The notes below the pieces were generated by a model, which saw only the letters and a program-made list of their open reading frames with translations, searched no databases and was not told the DNA's origin. A stretch of DNA of 64,000 nucleotides from Echinometra lucunter (Eukaryota > Echinodermata > Echinoidea > Camarodonta > Echinometridae). Where the stretch lies: NCBI GenBank assembly GCA_029962745.1, contig CM057156.1:28214731-28278730 (forward strand), read 5' to 3'. Both the position numbers and the translations under genes were made by a program. Below, in pieces: positions 39,899 through 47,917 of the stretch (positions within the stretch are counted from its first letter, which is position 1; the number at the start of each line of letters is the position of its first letter).

Positions 39899-41068
39899 CT
39901 TCTTCTTCTTCTTCTTCTTCTTCTTCTTCTTCTTCTTCTTCTTCTAATAACAATAATAATAATAATAATAATAATAATAGTAATATAATAATAGTAATTC
40001 TACTTCTTCTCTTATTACTACAACTGCTACTATTATCATCATCATCATGATTATTTGCAAAGCTCTTATGGCCATGATTATATTACATTGACAAGAAAGG
40101 TAGGCACAACGAACATGACGAACGTCAGGTCTAAATGTCATTTCAGTTTATTTTTCACTCCTGAAGGAAAGTGGTTTTATCTTTTTACATATGTTGTTAC
40201 CTGAAATGCTGTCTGTGTAATTACTTTTAAACACATCTCAAATTTATGTTTGGTGATCATGTTTAGCCATATCTCGACAAAAAAGTAGAAAAAAAGGAAA
40301 GACAGAAAAGTACCTATTTCTTACGTCGCGACGCCATCAGTGTTGCCGTTGCTTTGCTAATTACCTCTAACGAAGGTTTGTATACTTTGTGGTGGATAAA
40401 TTGGGGACCTAGGATGTGGTCCTCACTTCCACATTCTTCTGATACCTCGCATGGAATGATCATCCCTGTTTCTTTCATAGTGCTCTGTGTCATGTGGCGA
40501 TGGTATCCAACAACGGACAGTGGAGTGTATTGACAGAAATACCGGTCAGAGAACATCAGGATGTCCTGAAGACAATCAACCGATTTCATTACAGTCTTGT
40601 AACTTAGGCAGCTGTCCTCAAGGTAATGATGATGAAAATAATGCTGTTCTAAAGGATGTAATCATGAATGGATTGCAATAAAATATCAGAAAATAAAAAT
40701 AAACTAGAAAATAGGAACAGGTATTACAAAGTTAAGTCAACTCCAAGTGAAAGCGGAAAAGTTAGATATCAGTAATTTGTGTCATGTTGGTGTGGACGAT
40801 TTAATTTTATATAAGGCATTTGATTTTTCGTGTGTGCCTTTTTAAAGTGTCCATTCTAAAAATTGAACTTAGATGTAAATTATGCTACGTGATGCTTTTG
40901 AGTCAAATTTGATAACCGCGAGGTTTTGGGTTTCTTTTCATTTTCTTTTCAACAGTTTGCAGGAATACACTTAGTACCACCATGTGCTTGATAATCGTCC
41001 AATCAGGAAGCTGCTCTCAACCACACTTTCGAGAAAGATGCTGTCGAATGTGCGCAGAAGTCAGATAG
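19326..41068 (+). CDS. ADAMTS7/12: ADAMTS7/12-class secreted metalloprotease, complete 22-exon gene
   Basis: Secreted zinc metalloprotease of the ADAMTS family, expected to cleave extracellular-matrix proteins. I joined 22 coding exons with GT-AG borders and consistent phases; they sum to 3711 nt, 1236 residues. Order: signal peptide (to ~55), prodomain (to ~243), metalloprotease (~250-455; zinc motif HEMGHNFGMQHD near 393-404, Met-turn VMSS), disintegrin-like (~465-535), TSR1 (~545-595), Cys-rich (~600-690), spacer (~715-820), TSR2-4 (~830-1005), Ser-rich linker (~1010-1145), TSR5 (~1146-1199), PLAC (~1200-1236). Three TSRs after the spacer, then a linker encoded in the same exon as TSR4, then TSR plus PLAC is the ADAMTS7/12 plan, and segments such as [25 protein letters not shown] and [14 protein letters not shown] fit that subfamily. 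Vertebrate members have a long mucin region and four TSRs after it; here the linker is ~135 residues with one TSR. No canonical AATAAA was seen within 350 bp after the stop. Confidence 0.93.
20517..20836 (+). CDS. ADAMTS7/12: ADAMTS exon 2: N-terminal prodomain
   Basis: Encodes IEIVYPRVV, the usual start of an ADAMTS prodomain, through VAVNVCQGL, ending in phase 0 at GTAAGC. RHRR before Ser is a furin-type site near the start of the prodomain. Two acceptors keep the same frame: AG at 20515-20516 (chosen, gives a sensible join after the signal peptide) and AG at 20401-20402 after a strong CT tract, which would add 38 residues including a second hydrophobic stretch. Confidence 0.8.
21311..21473 (+). 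CDS. ADAMTS7/12: ADAMTS exon 3: C-terminal prodomain
   Basis: [17 protein letters not shown] follows CQGL from exon 2, as in ADAMTS prodomains, and HIIYKPS follows. AFCSGAG supplies a Cys that may be the cysteine-switch residue. Acceptor GGGCAG, donor GTAAGC, phase 0 in and phase 1 out. Confidence 0.9.
22262..22770 (+). repeat. Degenerate duplicate of intron 2 / exon 3 region
   Basis: Intron 3 repeats 20884-21275 (the end of intron 2) in the same orientation: shared blocks include CATATATTAAATTCCA, CTCTGGATATCCGAG, TCAAAATTTAGGTTTT-like and TTTTCTTATCGATCAT. It continues at about 22681 into bases resembling exon 3 (GGTTGATCTCATT) with a downstream ATTATCTACAAGCGACCG that would read IIYKRP, but in another frame. 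Read directly from the AG at 22679-22680 in phase 0 the second codon is a stop. Most likely a decayed duplicate exon; the exon part is less certain than the intron part. Confidence 0.6.
23940..24196. mobile_element. MITE with 37-bp TIRs and TA flanks, next to ADAMTS exon 4
   Basis: Left arm CTGCCCTACTTTGACAAAAG, right arm CTTTTGTCAAAGTAGGGCAG; 36 of 37 positions pair. TA at both borders suggests a Tc1/mariner-type target. It ends 52 bp before exon 4. Confidence 0.85.
24249..24412 (+). CDS. ADAMTS7/12: ADAMTS exon 4: processing site and start of catalytic domain
   Basis: [20 protein letters not shown] spans the expected propeptide junction; the basic run RVRK is a weak furin site because Lys, not Arg, is at P1. 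[15 protein letters not shown] is the first strand of the catalytic domain. Phase 1 in, phase 0 out. A TA-flanked MITE ends 52 bp upstream of this exon. Confidence 0.93.
25010..25093 (+). CDS. ADAMTS7/12: ADAMTS exon 5: catalytic domain
   Basis: 28 codons, phase 0 to 0: [20 protein letters not shown] matches the conserved ADAMTS segment with the DPSIGN motif. A GA microsatellite starts about 28 bp after the donor. Confidence 0.95.
25767..25891 (+). CDS. ADAMTS7/12: ADAMTS exon 6: catalytic domain
   Basis: Encodes [13 protein letters not shown] and [10 protein letters not shown], standard ADAMTS catalytic-domain segments. Acceptor after a T-rich tract, donor GTGAGC, phase 0 to 2. Confidence 0.95.
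26580..26780 (+). repeat. Degenerate CCCGGACAATTACC minisatellite in intron 6
   Basis: At least seven imperfect units such as CCGGACAACTACC, CTGGACAATTACG, GGGACAATTGCC and CCGGACAGTTATC, ending ~115 bp before exon 7. Confidence 0.6.
26895..27041 (+). CDS. ADAMTS7/12: ADAMTS exon 7: first half of zinc site
   Basis: [20 protein letters not shown] then [20 protein letters not shown], ending inside the zinc motif after HEMGH. The usual CDTLG or CETLG reads CVTLG. Acceptor TTGAAG, donor GTGAGA, phase 2 to 2. Confidence 0.95.
27170..27440 (+). mobile_element. tRNA-derived SINE in ADAMTS intron 7
   Basis: TGGTATAGTGG (27179-27189, A box) and GGGTTCAAATCC (27222-27233, B box), then a ~200-bp body ending GAGCGCTATAAAGAAGGC and a T/A-rich tail. 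Appears full length. Confidence 0.7.
27584..27730 (+). CDS. ADAMTS7/12: ADAMTS exon 8: second half of zinc site and Met-turn
   Basis: Completes HEMGHNFGMQHD across the splice, then PYVMSSRV (Met-turn) and [13 protein letters not shown], close to ADAMTS12. Acceptor TATGTAG, donor GTAAGT, phase 2 to 2. A decayed copy of its 3' half plus donor region lies just downstream. Confidence 0.95.
27804..27920 (+). pseudogene. Decayed tandem copy of ADAMTS exon 8 3' half
   Basis: This stretch in intron 8 aligns with 27642-27754 (exon 8 3' half, donor and first intron bases): both begin CCATACGTG, share GGGTTCCTAGTGGTCTT and end in ATATAGCG-CAGC. The copy has a stop in the exon frame and has lost the Cys of the STCSREY segment, so it cannot encode this part of the protease. 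Confidence 0.8.
28172..28316 (+). CDS. ADAMTS7/12: ADAMTS exon 9: end of protease, start of disintegrin-like domain
   Basis: Encodes [20 protein letters not shown] then [20 protein letters not shown]. The cysteine usually found a few residues after QYGP is absent, and an NAT glycosylation sequon sits there instead. Phase 2 to 0, donor GTAAGA. Confidence 0.95.
28713..28843. mobile_element. Fold-back MITE in ADAMTS intron 9
   Basis: TGTTTCTCGGAACCGTCATA and TATGATGGTTTCGAGAAACA are inverted (24 of 28 bp pair), with inner pairing of CTTGGACAACCCAT and ATGGGATGTCCAGG. A related half-element lies at 23240-23345. Confidence 0.8.
29125..29220 (+). CDS. ADAMTS7/12: ADAMTS exon 10: disintegrin-like domain
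   Basis: [12 protein letters not shown] then [12 protein letters not shown], phase 0 to 0, acceptor GAGTCTAG and donor GTGGGT. The Cys that normally follows LWCSVG (as in TTC) is missing (VMRKS here), which pairs with the Cys missing from exon 9. Confidence 0.92.
29510..30480. repeat. Element with G28 run and GCGAGCGAGCGAAGCGAGC repeats, intron 10
   Basis: A run of 28 G (29519-29546) is followed by spaced copies of GCGAGCGAGCGAAGCGAGCG (29920s, 30268, 30434) alternating with CACTCGCTGCCAGTGAC- and ACCTCACTCRCC-like words. Same family as 51840-54780, in the opposite orientation. Confidence 0.6.
30940..31019. repeat. CT dinucleotide tract in intron 10
   Basis: About 40 uninterrupted CT units, about 160 bp before exon 11. 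Confidence 0.97.
31182..31327 (+). CDS. ADAMTS7/12: ADAMTS exon 11: end of disintegrin domain, TSR1
   Basis: WCISGECLD then the central [26 protein letters not shown] is a C-mannosylation-type motif and CSLTCG fits the O-fucose consensus; the third Trp of the usual row is Tyr. Phase 0 to 2. Confidence 0.95.
31370..31545 (+). repeat. Tandem triplicated tRNA-like (SINE) segment in ADAMTS intron 11
   Basis: Three ~58-bp units each contain GACTCTTGTAC(A/T)AGA followed by a B-box-like GGGTTCGATCC (first and third) or GGTTAGATCC (second). Only the B-box half is repeated. Confidence 0.65.
32164..32227 (+). CDS. ADAMTS7/12: ADAMTS exon 12: end of TSR1
   Basis: Short exon giving [19 protein letters not shown], matching the [17 protein letters not shown] end of TSR1 in the 7/12 subfamily. 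Phase 2 to 0. Confidence 0.93.
32610..32715 (+). CDS. ADAMTS7/12: ADAMTS exon 13: Cys-rich domain start
   Basis: [19 protein letters not shown] then [10 protein letters not shown]; the R-x-x-Q-C and W-x-P pattern is the standard entry to the Cys-rich domain. Acceptor TTTTCTAG, phase 0 to 1. Confidence 0.93.
32744..33003 (+). mobile_element. MITE (GCCGCGGAAC ends) and adjoining SINE fragment in intron 13
   Basis: AGCCGCGGAACG at 32744 and CGGTTCCGCGGCCCCTG ending ~32893 are inverted, with GGGGGCTGCA / TGCAGCCCCC inside. Directly after comes a SINE piece: TATAGTGGTTCATTCATT (A box) and GATTCGAATCC (B box). Confidence 0.55.
33661..33788 (+). CDS. ADAMTS7/12: ADAMTS exon 14: Cys-rich domain
   Basis: [19 protein letters not shown] then VTDGTSC and DICIDGICQ, all Cys-rich landmarks. 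Phase 1 to 0. An AAG microsatellite lies shortly upstream. Confidence 0.95.
34439..34732. mobile_element. MITE with ~60-bp TIRs and TA flanks in ADAMTS intron 14
   Basis: TAGAAGGGTTTACGGTTCAC is inverted at the right end as GTGAGCTGTAATCCCTTCTA; the arms continue through AGTCCTGAAAGGACTATAGG to nearly 60 bp. TA sits at both borders. Ends about 80 bp before exon 15. Confidence 0.85.
34815..34935 (+). CDS. ADAMTS7/12: ADAMTS exon 15: end of Cys-rich domain
   Basis: [19 protein letters not shown] then [14 protein letters not shown], the highly conserved end of the Cys-rich domain. Phase 0 to 1. A TA-flanked MITE ends about 80 bp upstream. Confidence 0.95.
35581..35822 (+). CDS. ADAMTS7/12: ADAMTS exon 16: spacer domain
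   Basis: [30 protein letters not shown] and [14 protein letters not shown] are spacer-domain strands; [11 protein letters not shown] fits ADAMTS7/12. Phase 1 to 0, donor GTAAAT. Confidence 0.95.
36317..36458 (+). CDS. ADAMTS7/12: ADAMTS exon 17: end of spacer, start of TSR2
   Basis: [20 protein letters not shown] closes the spacer; [16 protein letters not shown] opens TSR2, with CSASCG fitting the O-fucose consensus. Phase 0 to 1. Confidence 0.95.
37056..37179 (+). CDS. ADAMTS7/12: ADAMTS exon 18: rest of TSR2
   Basis: [10 protein letters not shown] ... [10 protein letters not shown] ... [10 protein letters not shown] completes TSR2 with the expected cysteines. Acceptor ATATCAG, donor GTAAGT, phase 1 to 2. 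Confidence 0.93.
37775..38000 (+). CDS. ADAMTS7/12: ADAMTS exon 19: TSR3 and start of TSR4
   Basis: [19 protein letters not shown] opens TSR3, ending [18 protein letters not shown] begins TSR4 and is split from its Cys by the next intron. Phase 2 to 0. Confidence 0.95.
38419..38994 (+). CDS. ADAMTS7/12: ADAMTS exon 20: TSR4 plus Ser-rich linker
   Basis: 192 codons, phase 0 to 0. [16 protein letters not shown] ... LLDQCPRPS is TSR4. A ~135-residue linker follows, rich in Ser/His/Pro with sequons NSS and NIT, ending WSKQPWQS, the start of TSR5. In vertebrate ADAMTS7/12 the equivalent large exon holds the mucin-like region, so position and exon structure are conserved while the length is much smaller. 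Confidence 0.93.
39128..39168 (+). repeat. SINE tail fragment in intron 20
   Basis: GTACCTGGTAGGATTTATTC matches the tail of the SINE at 14150-14315. Confidence 0.5.
39204..39463. repeat. ACT trinucleotide tract in intron 20
   Basis: About 260 bp of ACT with scattered ACC interruptions. Confidence 0.95.
39806..39990. repeat. Compound CTA / CTT / AAT tract in intron 20
   Basis: CTA repeats change abruptly to CTT and then AAT repeats. Confidence 0.95.
40481..40622 (+). CDS. ADAMTS7/12: ADAMTS exon 21: TSR5
   Basis: [20 protein letters not shown] ... [10 protein letters not shown]. Joined to exon 20 it reads [12 protein letters not shown], a complete TSR start, so no exon is missing between them despite 1.5 kb of microsatellites. 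Phase 0 to 1. Confidence 0.94.
40956..41068 (+). CDS. ADAMTS7/12: ADAMTS exon 22: PLAC domain and stop
   Basis: [11 protein letters not shown] ... [20 protein letters not shown] followed by TAG at 41066-41068. The six-cysteine pattern with the adjacent CC is the PLAC (protease and lacunin) module that ends ADAMTS7/12. Acceptor TTTTCAACAG, phase 1. Confidence 0.94.
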
Positions 41069-41421
41069 CGCACTCTTTTTATGCATGTGATCAGACCAAC
41101 ACTGAACAGTACTGCAATGAATTTTGTCAAGCTGTTTGTGAAGAAGAGTCGATGTCTCGTAGACTTGCATCAACGAAGTGGTGACAAAGGAACGAATTCC
41201 ATGTTTCTGTATAAAGGTGCTACCGAACTTGACAGAACTCAAATAACTTCAGCTTCCACGACACTTTGCACGAATTTGGGTCCTCACTGCCCCTCATCAT
41301 AGTCCTTGTCAAGTTGTATCACCCAGCTTGTAAAACCATAACACCTTGGTAAAATAATAGGATTTTCGAAAGTTCGGACTGTTAGTTGAGTTCAGGACAT
41401 GGGTACGCCATTGTTATACTA

Positions 41422-44119
41422 CAGTCACACCGCCAGACCGAACCCAAACCGACCTGCAAATACAAATTCTGTGCCATTCGGTCTGATATCTGCGTGGATC
41501 GATCTGCTATCAGTTTTACGTCGGTCTGATATCGAGATTGTCGATCTGTAATCAGTTTAGGTGTCGGACAGTAGAATTTATCGAGGTGAGATCTTTCAAG
41601 CGTGTTCGAAAGATCTCATCCCAACCATTTTTCGGGGACATGTCGGGGACGAGTCGGGAGAGTTCAAGAAGAGCGGGGAGCATTCGGACGGGGTTCGAAT
41701 TCGGGTCGAAATTAAAAATCGGGAAGTGGTCGGTGTCAATACCAAGTTAAGTCAGGGTGTGGTGGGCCGAACTAACCCCGTGTCCTTGTCGATAGAGTAC
41801 TGAATAGATGTTTTTACCAGACACAAAACCGAACAAAGCTGAACTCAACCTGAACAAGGGCTGTATTGACACCCACAAAAAGTAGTCAGTTGTCAACCGG
41901 TGCTTGAAATGCAATTTTATCATGATTCTTGTGAGCATATATTTTTGGAAAGGTTGTTGTTGTTGTTGTTGTTGTTGTTGATTTTTACGGCGCTGTCATT
42001 CAAAAATGAATATTTACGCCATCTCAGTTGCGTTGTTAAAAATAAGCCCTTTTTGACTTATTGAAATGATTTGTTTTTCTATTAACAGACAAGACAAAGC
42101 TTATATATAAGGAAAGCAAAAATGGGTATCCTTGAAAATATAAGGCCTAATTTCAGAGGAAAAATTGCAGCGCGCGCAAGCTTTGATACACCTGTCATAC
42201 GCCTGTAACAGATAACACCTCCTCGCTCATAAAGGCAAAATCTTGCCAGTCCGGCTCGGTACTTCGAGCAGACTTCTCGGTTCAGCAAACCTAGGCAACT
42301 CAGAATCTGCGCGGGGGCGCTCTGTCGGTACGTATAGCGACAGATACAAGTAATTTCACACGAATTATTATTCTTTCTTTCTCTCTCTCTTTTTTTTTTT
42401 AATTGATATTCATTTTATAAAACTTCGAGAAACCCCAATTCAAGGCGGGGAAAGTGCAGTGCAATACATAGACTAAGAAATAAGGTACATTTACAGTCTT
42501 ATTATAGATTACATGGTCTTTATTACAACTCAAAAGTTGTATTGGTACATAAATAACATAAAATATAATTGCACAAAATAAATGATCAACATCAGTACAT
42601 TACGCTACGAACTGACGAATAGGAAAGAAAAGAAAAAATAGAAAAGTAAAAGAAGGAGAAGAAACGAACTAGAAGAAGGATAAGAGGAATGAGAAAAAGA
42701 AAAGAATAAGATGAAGGGAAATGGGAGAGGAAGAAATGAAAAATGAGAAGAAACAGGCAAGGATCAAAAACAGGAAAAGAGAATAGTAAAATAAAAGCGC
42801 TCTGACAACCATAGGTGCATTATGTATAAAAGTAAAATGAGAAATACATGTAGTTACAAGCTTTTAAATACATACCCAGTAGACCGAAACAAATGGGAGA
42901 CATTCCAAATCTTACAGGAAATAAGGGGTAGTAAAGGTAACAGAGGAAATCAAAAAGGGAGAGAAGAACAAAAACAAGTAAAAGAAAAGGGAAAAAATGA
43001 ATGAGACAAAGGACAAGAAGAAGAAAGAGGCAAAATAAATAAATATAAGGAAAAGAAGGAGGAAGAGAAGAAGAAAATGGAGGAAGAAAAGGGAAAAGAG
43101 AGAGGAGAATGAAAAGAGAAAGGGGAAAGAAAGGGAACTAAAGAAAAAGAAGAAATTAAAAAAATTAAACAAAGACAAAAGATAAAGACAGAAGAAGCGA
43201 AAATAAAATAGAGTTGTTTACAAATTTTAAAATGGAAAGACGTTGATTTCAGTCACCTTTGTATGGTGGGGGCGGGGGTAATTATGAAAAAGAAATATGA
43301 AAAAAAATATTTTTGGAGCATTACTGTTGGAAATTCGTAGAAAGTTTATAGATATGATATTGCAGATGATTTTCGAGAAGAAAAAAACGCAGGAAAAATA
43401 TGGTTATTCGTTCTAATTCTAGTTTTTTTTAGCATGCACATGCACAGTAAGATCAGAGAGCTTGAAGGGATGAAAATAAAATATACAGGGGCCGCGGAAG
43501 CGGCGGGGGGAGGGTTCACCCAAAGCAAATTTTGCCCCCAAATGAAAAAACTTAGTATCTAACATCATAAATTGCTCATTTCATTTCGTGGTCTTGCAAA
43601 ACCGTAAAAGCTCAAGAATTTCGGTGTTAGGGCCGGGGGCGCTCGAACCCCCGTTCGGGGCCCCACAGCCCCTGAACTCTTGGCTTTTTTTTGCGTGTCA
43701 GCCCCCAACTCAAGGAACGTGCTGAGAACTCTTCTCCATATAGGTACCTAACGTGTGGATGATTTGGGGCAGAGTAGATTCAAATTTTAAAAGTCATAAT
43801 CCCCCCCTCCCTTCAAAATGCTTGAAAAGGTGACTTTATGCCCATTTCTAAAATTTGGAAACAACGTCGACTTAATACAATAAGGTATGTTTCCTAAAAT
43901 CATCACAAAGTTGCATTTTGGCCCACTTTTTGACTGGTTGACAACGGAATATGTGCCCGTATAAATTTCAACATTCGGGATGATAAATTACATGATAAAT
44001 CGGACTGGGTTTCAGGAGGATTCGGGGTTGTCGGTTTGATGTCGAGCATGCAAAAGTGCCTGACATACCTTTTCAGAAAAATTTGAGTCGGTCTGAGGTC
44101 GGTCTGGCCGGTGTGACTG
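41422..44119. mobile_element. Possible 2.7-kb element with CAGTCACACCG terminal inverted repeats
   Basis: CAGTCACACCGCCAGACCGA at 41422 is inverted at 44099-44119 with one indel. The interior has no transposase reading frame; it contains a GTT run (41954-41982), a purine-rich tract (42600-43200) and apparent insertions. It starts ~350 bp after the ADAMTS stop. It could also be two separate related short elements. Confidence 0.45.
42597..43200 (+). repeat. 600-bp purine-rich (A/G) tract
   Basis: Dominated by AAG, GAGAA and GGAAG words on the + strand with few pyrimidines. A similar purine tract is at 59720-59950. Lys/Glu-rich frames here are artefacts. Confidence 0.85.
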
Positions 44120-45799
44120 CACCATTAACACCGTTTTGACGACCGTGTCCGACCTGTCACACATTGGCAAGCTTTATCACAATCTTTTGGACATCGAGCA
44201 GTACTTAATTCACGATTTCTCCGACCTATTTTCAGTTGTTTGATTTAAGTGTTGATTATTTTCATATACTGTACAATGAAATAATCTCATCGTTTTATGT
44301 GGTTGTATATTACCACTTTTTTGGTCACATTTTTCGGAGTTCATAAACATGCCTTGCCTCGAGAGATTATTGATCTGAGACAATTATCATGATTATGTTG
44401 CTTTATTGCTTTCTTAATATCCGAAAGTAGCAAATGCACAGTTTAATACAGACAGCCGCTCATTCTCAACAACAAAACGATAATTTAAGAAAACATTTGT
44501 GTTTCTGCACAGTTTTGCGATGAAGCTGCTCCATCTATTTGCATTCAAATTTGAACCCAAAGTTTTCAAATTTATATGCTGTATTTTGATATCCAGTGCA
44601 TTTTTTTTCTACGTCTACGAAACCTTTCTTGCAAGCATTTATTGCCCTTGAGCATAGGAGAATATTTGATTAAGAACATTATTTTTTGTCAAAATATGAC
44701 GAGTCGTTTGATATTTATGTATTTCATGGATGTAAATATGTAACATGATTTAAGTTATAAGAACATTTACTATTGTTAGCAGTGGCGTATCTAGGGGGGA
44801 CGGAGGGGGGGGGGGGGGGTTAAGTGCCCCAGGCGGCACTTTGAGGGGGCGCAAAAACGCAAAAGAGAAAAAGAAACAAACATGAAGAAAAATCCTAATT
44901 TGTAAGGATTTTGCCCCCCCCCCCCATTCGCAGGGTAAATGCATTAGAATTAGATTTTTTGAGGGTTAAGAGTGCAAAAATTTTCTAAAGCTCGGTCGCT
45001 TTGCTCCCATGCATGATCATTTCCTGTCATAATGTCGTAATTTGTACCTGTCGTCTTCATTTAGAATATACCCACTCAAGCGTGACAGCATTGATGTAGG
45101 TTAGGCATCAATGGCAAGAGGAGGAGTTGTCCTTTTCAAATACGCAACATGCAAAATATAGAAATTAATAACCTTGGAATAATAATTGTCTAAACTTGGA
45201 TTACCTTTTTTCTTTTTTTTTTGATACGCACTGTATAGCCTCAGAATCTTGCACAAGTGAAAGGGAGAACATCTAGTTCAAAAGATAGAAGTGAAACACC
45301 TCCTCTATTCACTTGTAATTGAACAAGAAGTTATTTTATCCATTAATTCAAGCTTTAAACTGAAGGTCTTAACCATCAATTTTCACAAATACACCCACTG
45401 ATATCATGAATATACTACGATCTTGCATAGGTCCAATTTTTGCTTTTAAAACCCTACACATTCCTCCTTTTTTCAGCAGTCAGTGTGAAAATGTTTTTCA
45501 TGTAATGGTAAGTAACCCGCATAAGGCATATGGGTCTGATGTTACCCGACACTTCAGAATAAAAATGTTCTTACTCTCGGGAGGAGCTATGATAATTTAC
45601 CCAGTTCACCCCAGTTTCATTTTGTGTATGAATTATTTGATCACTGTAATTGATTAGAATTCACTATTATACAAATATATTTATTAAAAGAAAAAATATC
45701 AGTAAATTATTTAGTGATTCAATATTCTGATGTAATTTTTGGTAAAAAGTTTAAGACTTAATTCGTGTTTAGGTTTCCTATAAAAGGTTGTCCGAGAAT

Positions 45800-45843
45800 T
45801 CAACTCGATCAGCACATGTTCTCAACTCGATCAGCACATGTTC
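45800..45843 (+). repeat. Perfect 22-bp tandem duplication
   Basis: TCAACTCGATCAGCACATGT plus TC occurs twice back to back with no mismatch. Confidence 0.9.
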
Positions 45844-46300
45844 GTAACTTATCTGGTTCATATTCCAGCACAAGTGGAGGCGATTTCATTTAAGGAGGGG
45901 GGGGGGGGGGGTGGGTGGTGGTCGACGGAATCACCGAAGACCACCGACGAAAATCTGTTTCGAGGAGTGGAAGGGGGGGGGATGATCGAAATATTTTGCC
46001 GAAATTTGTTACTCACACTTGAGTATTGAGTATACAGTAGTATACACACCCTCTCGCCCGCCTGCGCACACCTACATACATTTTTTCTCATTTTGTGAGC
46101 AATCGAGCCAGAAATAACTGCATCTCGTATAAAAAAAAGTCCTATTTTGCCATCAAAATACACTCTGATAACCTATAAGATGTTTAAATGGTAGGCCTAT
46201 ATTTGGTCACGTCACTCAAAATAAAAATATAAAAATATTAAGCTTTAAAAATCAAGGGAGGACGATACCCCCATAGAAAATTGAGAAGGTGGCACAGAAG

Positions 46301-46380
46301 AAGGATGAGAAGAAGAAGAAGAAGAAGAAGAAGAAGAAGAAGAAGAAGAAGAAGAAGAAGAAGAAGGAAGAAGAAGAATA
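46301..46380. repeat. AAG trinucleotide tract
   Basis: About 25 AAG units. Similar tracts at 33550-33596 (intron 13) and, as TTC, 49817-49843. Confidence 0.95.
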
Positions 46381-46951
46381 TTTACTTATGTATATATTTT
46401 AATTGATTTTATTATACGGAAATAAAAACAAACGACATATTCTTACTTTAATAATACCTGTCTCCCAGATAGCAATATAACAAATTTCGGTGCAGGTCAT
46501 AAATAATATGACTGAACAAAAAACAAACAAACAAACATTCCAACCCCCATACTGTAACCTCAGTATGTCTCACTGTCTCTCTTTTTCCTATTAGTCTCTC
46601 TCTCTCTCTCTTTCTTTCCCTCCCTATTTATCTCTTCCGCTTGAGTCATTTCAGTTTCATCTCCTGAGCTACTGATCATCTCATCAGCTACTGTTCTCAT
46701 TTTGGAGAATAGCTGCACGCCCGAGATCTTGCAAATTATAATTGGAATTCCAAACTTTCAATATGCCATAAAAACGTGTGAATACAAACGGTATCGCAAT
46801 TTATGTTTGTGAATATGTAAATTTGTGAAAGTGAATCTTTCATCATTTGAATCAATATTCAAATCTAATATCTATTTTGAATTCTAATTACAGCTGGGGA
46901 CGTAAATTTTCTCTCCTCCTCGCTCATGTGGTTCTGAAGCCTCCGACATCA

Positions 46952-47144
46952 ATATGTGCCAGCATGAGGATAATTATGTGTCCAACCAGCTGTGGGCAAC
47001 ATTTTACCGAATGCGGGAAGCATATTGCCCAGTTAGGGTGAAAATAAGCTGTAATTACTTTAGAATGGGCAAAATTTCCATCAAATTGGATAAAGAGAAA
47101 TGCCCAAAGTTGGTTGGACACATAATTACCCTCATGGCACATTT
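46952..47144. mobile_element. ~190-bp MITE
   Basis: ATAATTATGTGTCCAACCA near the left end and TGGTTGGACACATAATTA near the right end form long imperfect inverted arms that extend to the TGTGCC/GGCACA ends. Confidence 0.75.
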
Positions 47145-47641
47145 ACACCCAATATTTTTTTAGAGTGTAAATGTTTTTTTGTCTATATCTAACACTCTTC
47201 TTATATCTCACTCTGCCATATAAATGAAGTTAACACTTCGGACTCATGCGCCTTTTTGATGCCTAAAGAATCTAAATGGCCATTACAGTTTTACCATCTG
47301 AAAAAAGCGCCATTTTTATTTAAACGATTCGTAGCATTGTTTCAAATGAGATGTATCAATCTAAAGGTAAATCTGGTAAAGTATATACATGTAGAGATAA
47401 AGCACAAATAAACAGCATGCAAAAACAGTAGCAGTTTAGAATAAGAAAATGCTATATATTTCTTGCTTCACATAACATTACAGTTATCAGTTATCAAATG
47501 ATAATCTTTGCTGGTAAATTGTTATACTTCGAACATTTGAAACCAGCTAGAACCCTCTTTGTCTTGTATTTAGTACCCCACAGAAAAGGGGTTCTACATG
47601 TATAAAGGGTTCTTTATGTTTTCAGGATTCCCAAAAGGTTC

Positions 47642-47917
47642 CACTATGAATATGACGGACAAAGAAAGCGGACAAAATAAACAACCTCTCATTCGACCCT
47701 TCACAATGGTTCTTGTGGTCAAAAGAACATCCCTTCACATACAGCTATTATGTTTAATCATGTAGTTCCAGGTGAATATGCATGTGACACCTGTTCCACA
47801 TATTTTAGACAATAGCTGCAGTGAAGGGTTGTTCTTTTGACTACCAGAACTATTGTGAAGGGTAGAATGAGGGGTTGTTTATTTTGTCCGCTTTCTATGT
47901 CCGTCATGTTCATAGTG
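47642..47917. mobile_element. ~276-bp fold-back MITE inserted into another repeat
   Basis: CACTATGAATATGACGGACA at 47642 pairs with TGTCCGTCATGTTCATAGTG ending at 47917; the arms continue for ~95 bp (AAGCGGACAAAATAAACAAC; GACCCTTCACAATGGTTCT). The flanks rejoin as the repeat whose uninterrupted copy is at 9740-9850. Confidence 0.88.

Larger units (their letters stand above)
44120..46951. other. No gene seen
   Basis: Contains a GTGGCGTATCTAGG element with G- and C-runs (44783-44935), a 22-bp tandem duplication, a G-run element (45890-46150) and an AAG tract. No supported exon. Confidence 0.55.

Noticed and set aside
38995..40480. Missing ADAMTS exons with extra TSRs (expected from vertebrate homologues)
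   Set aside because: No CSxxCG-type coding segment is present, and exon 20 joins exon 21 in phase to give [12 protein letters not shown].
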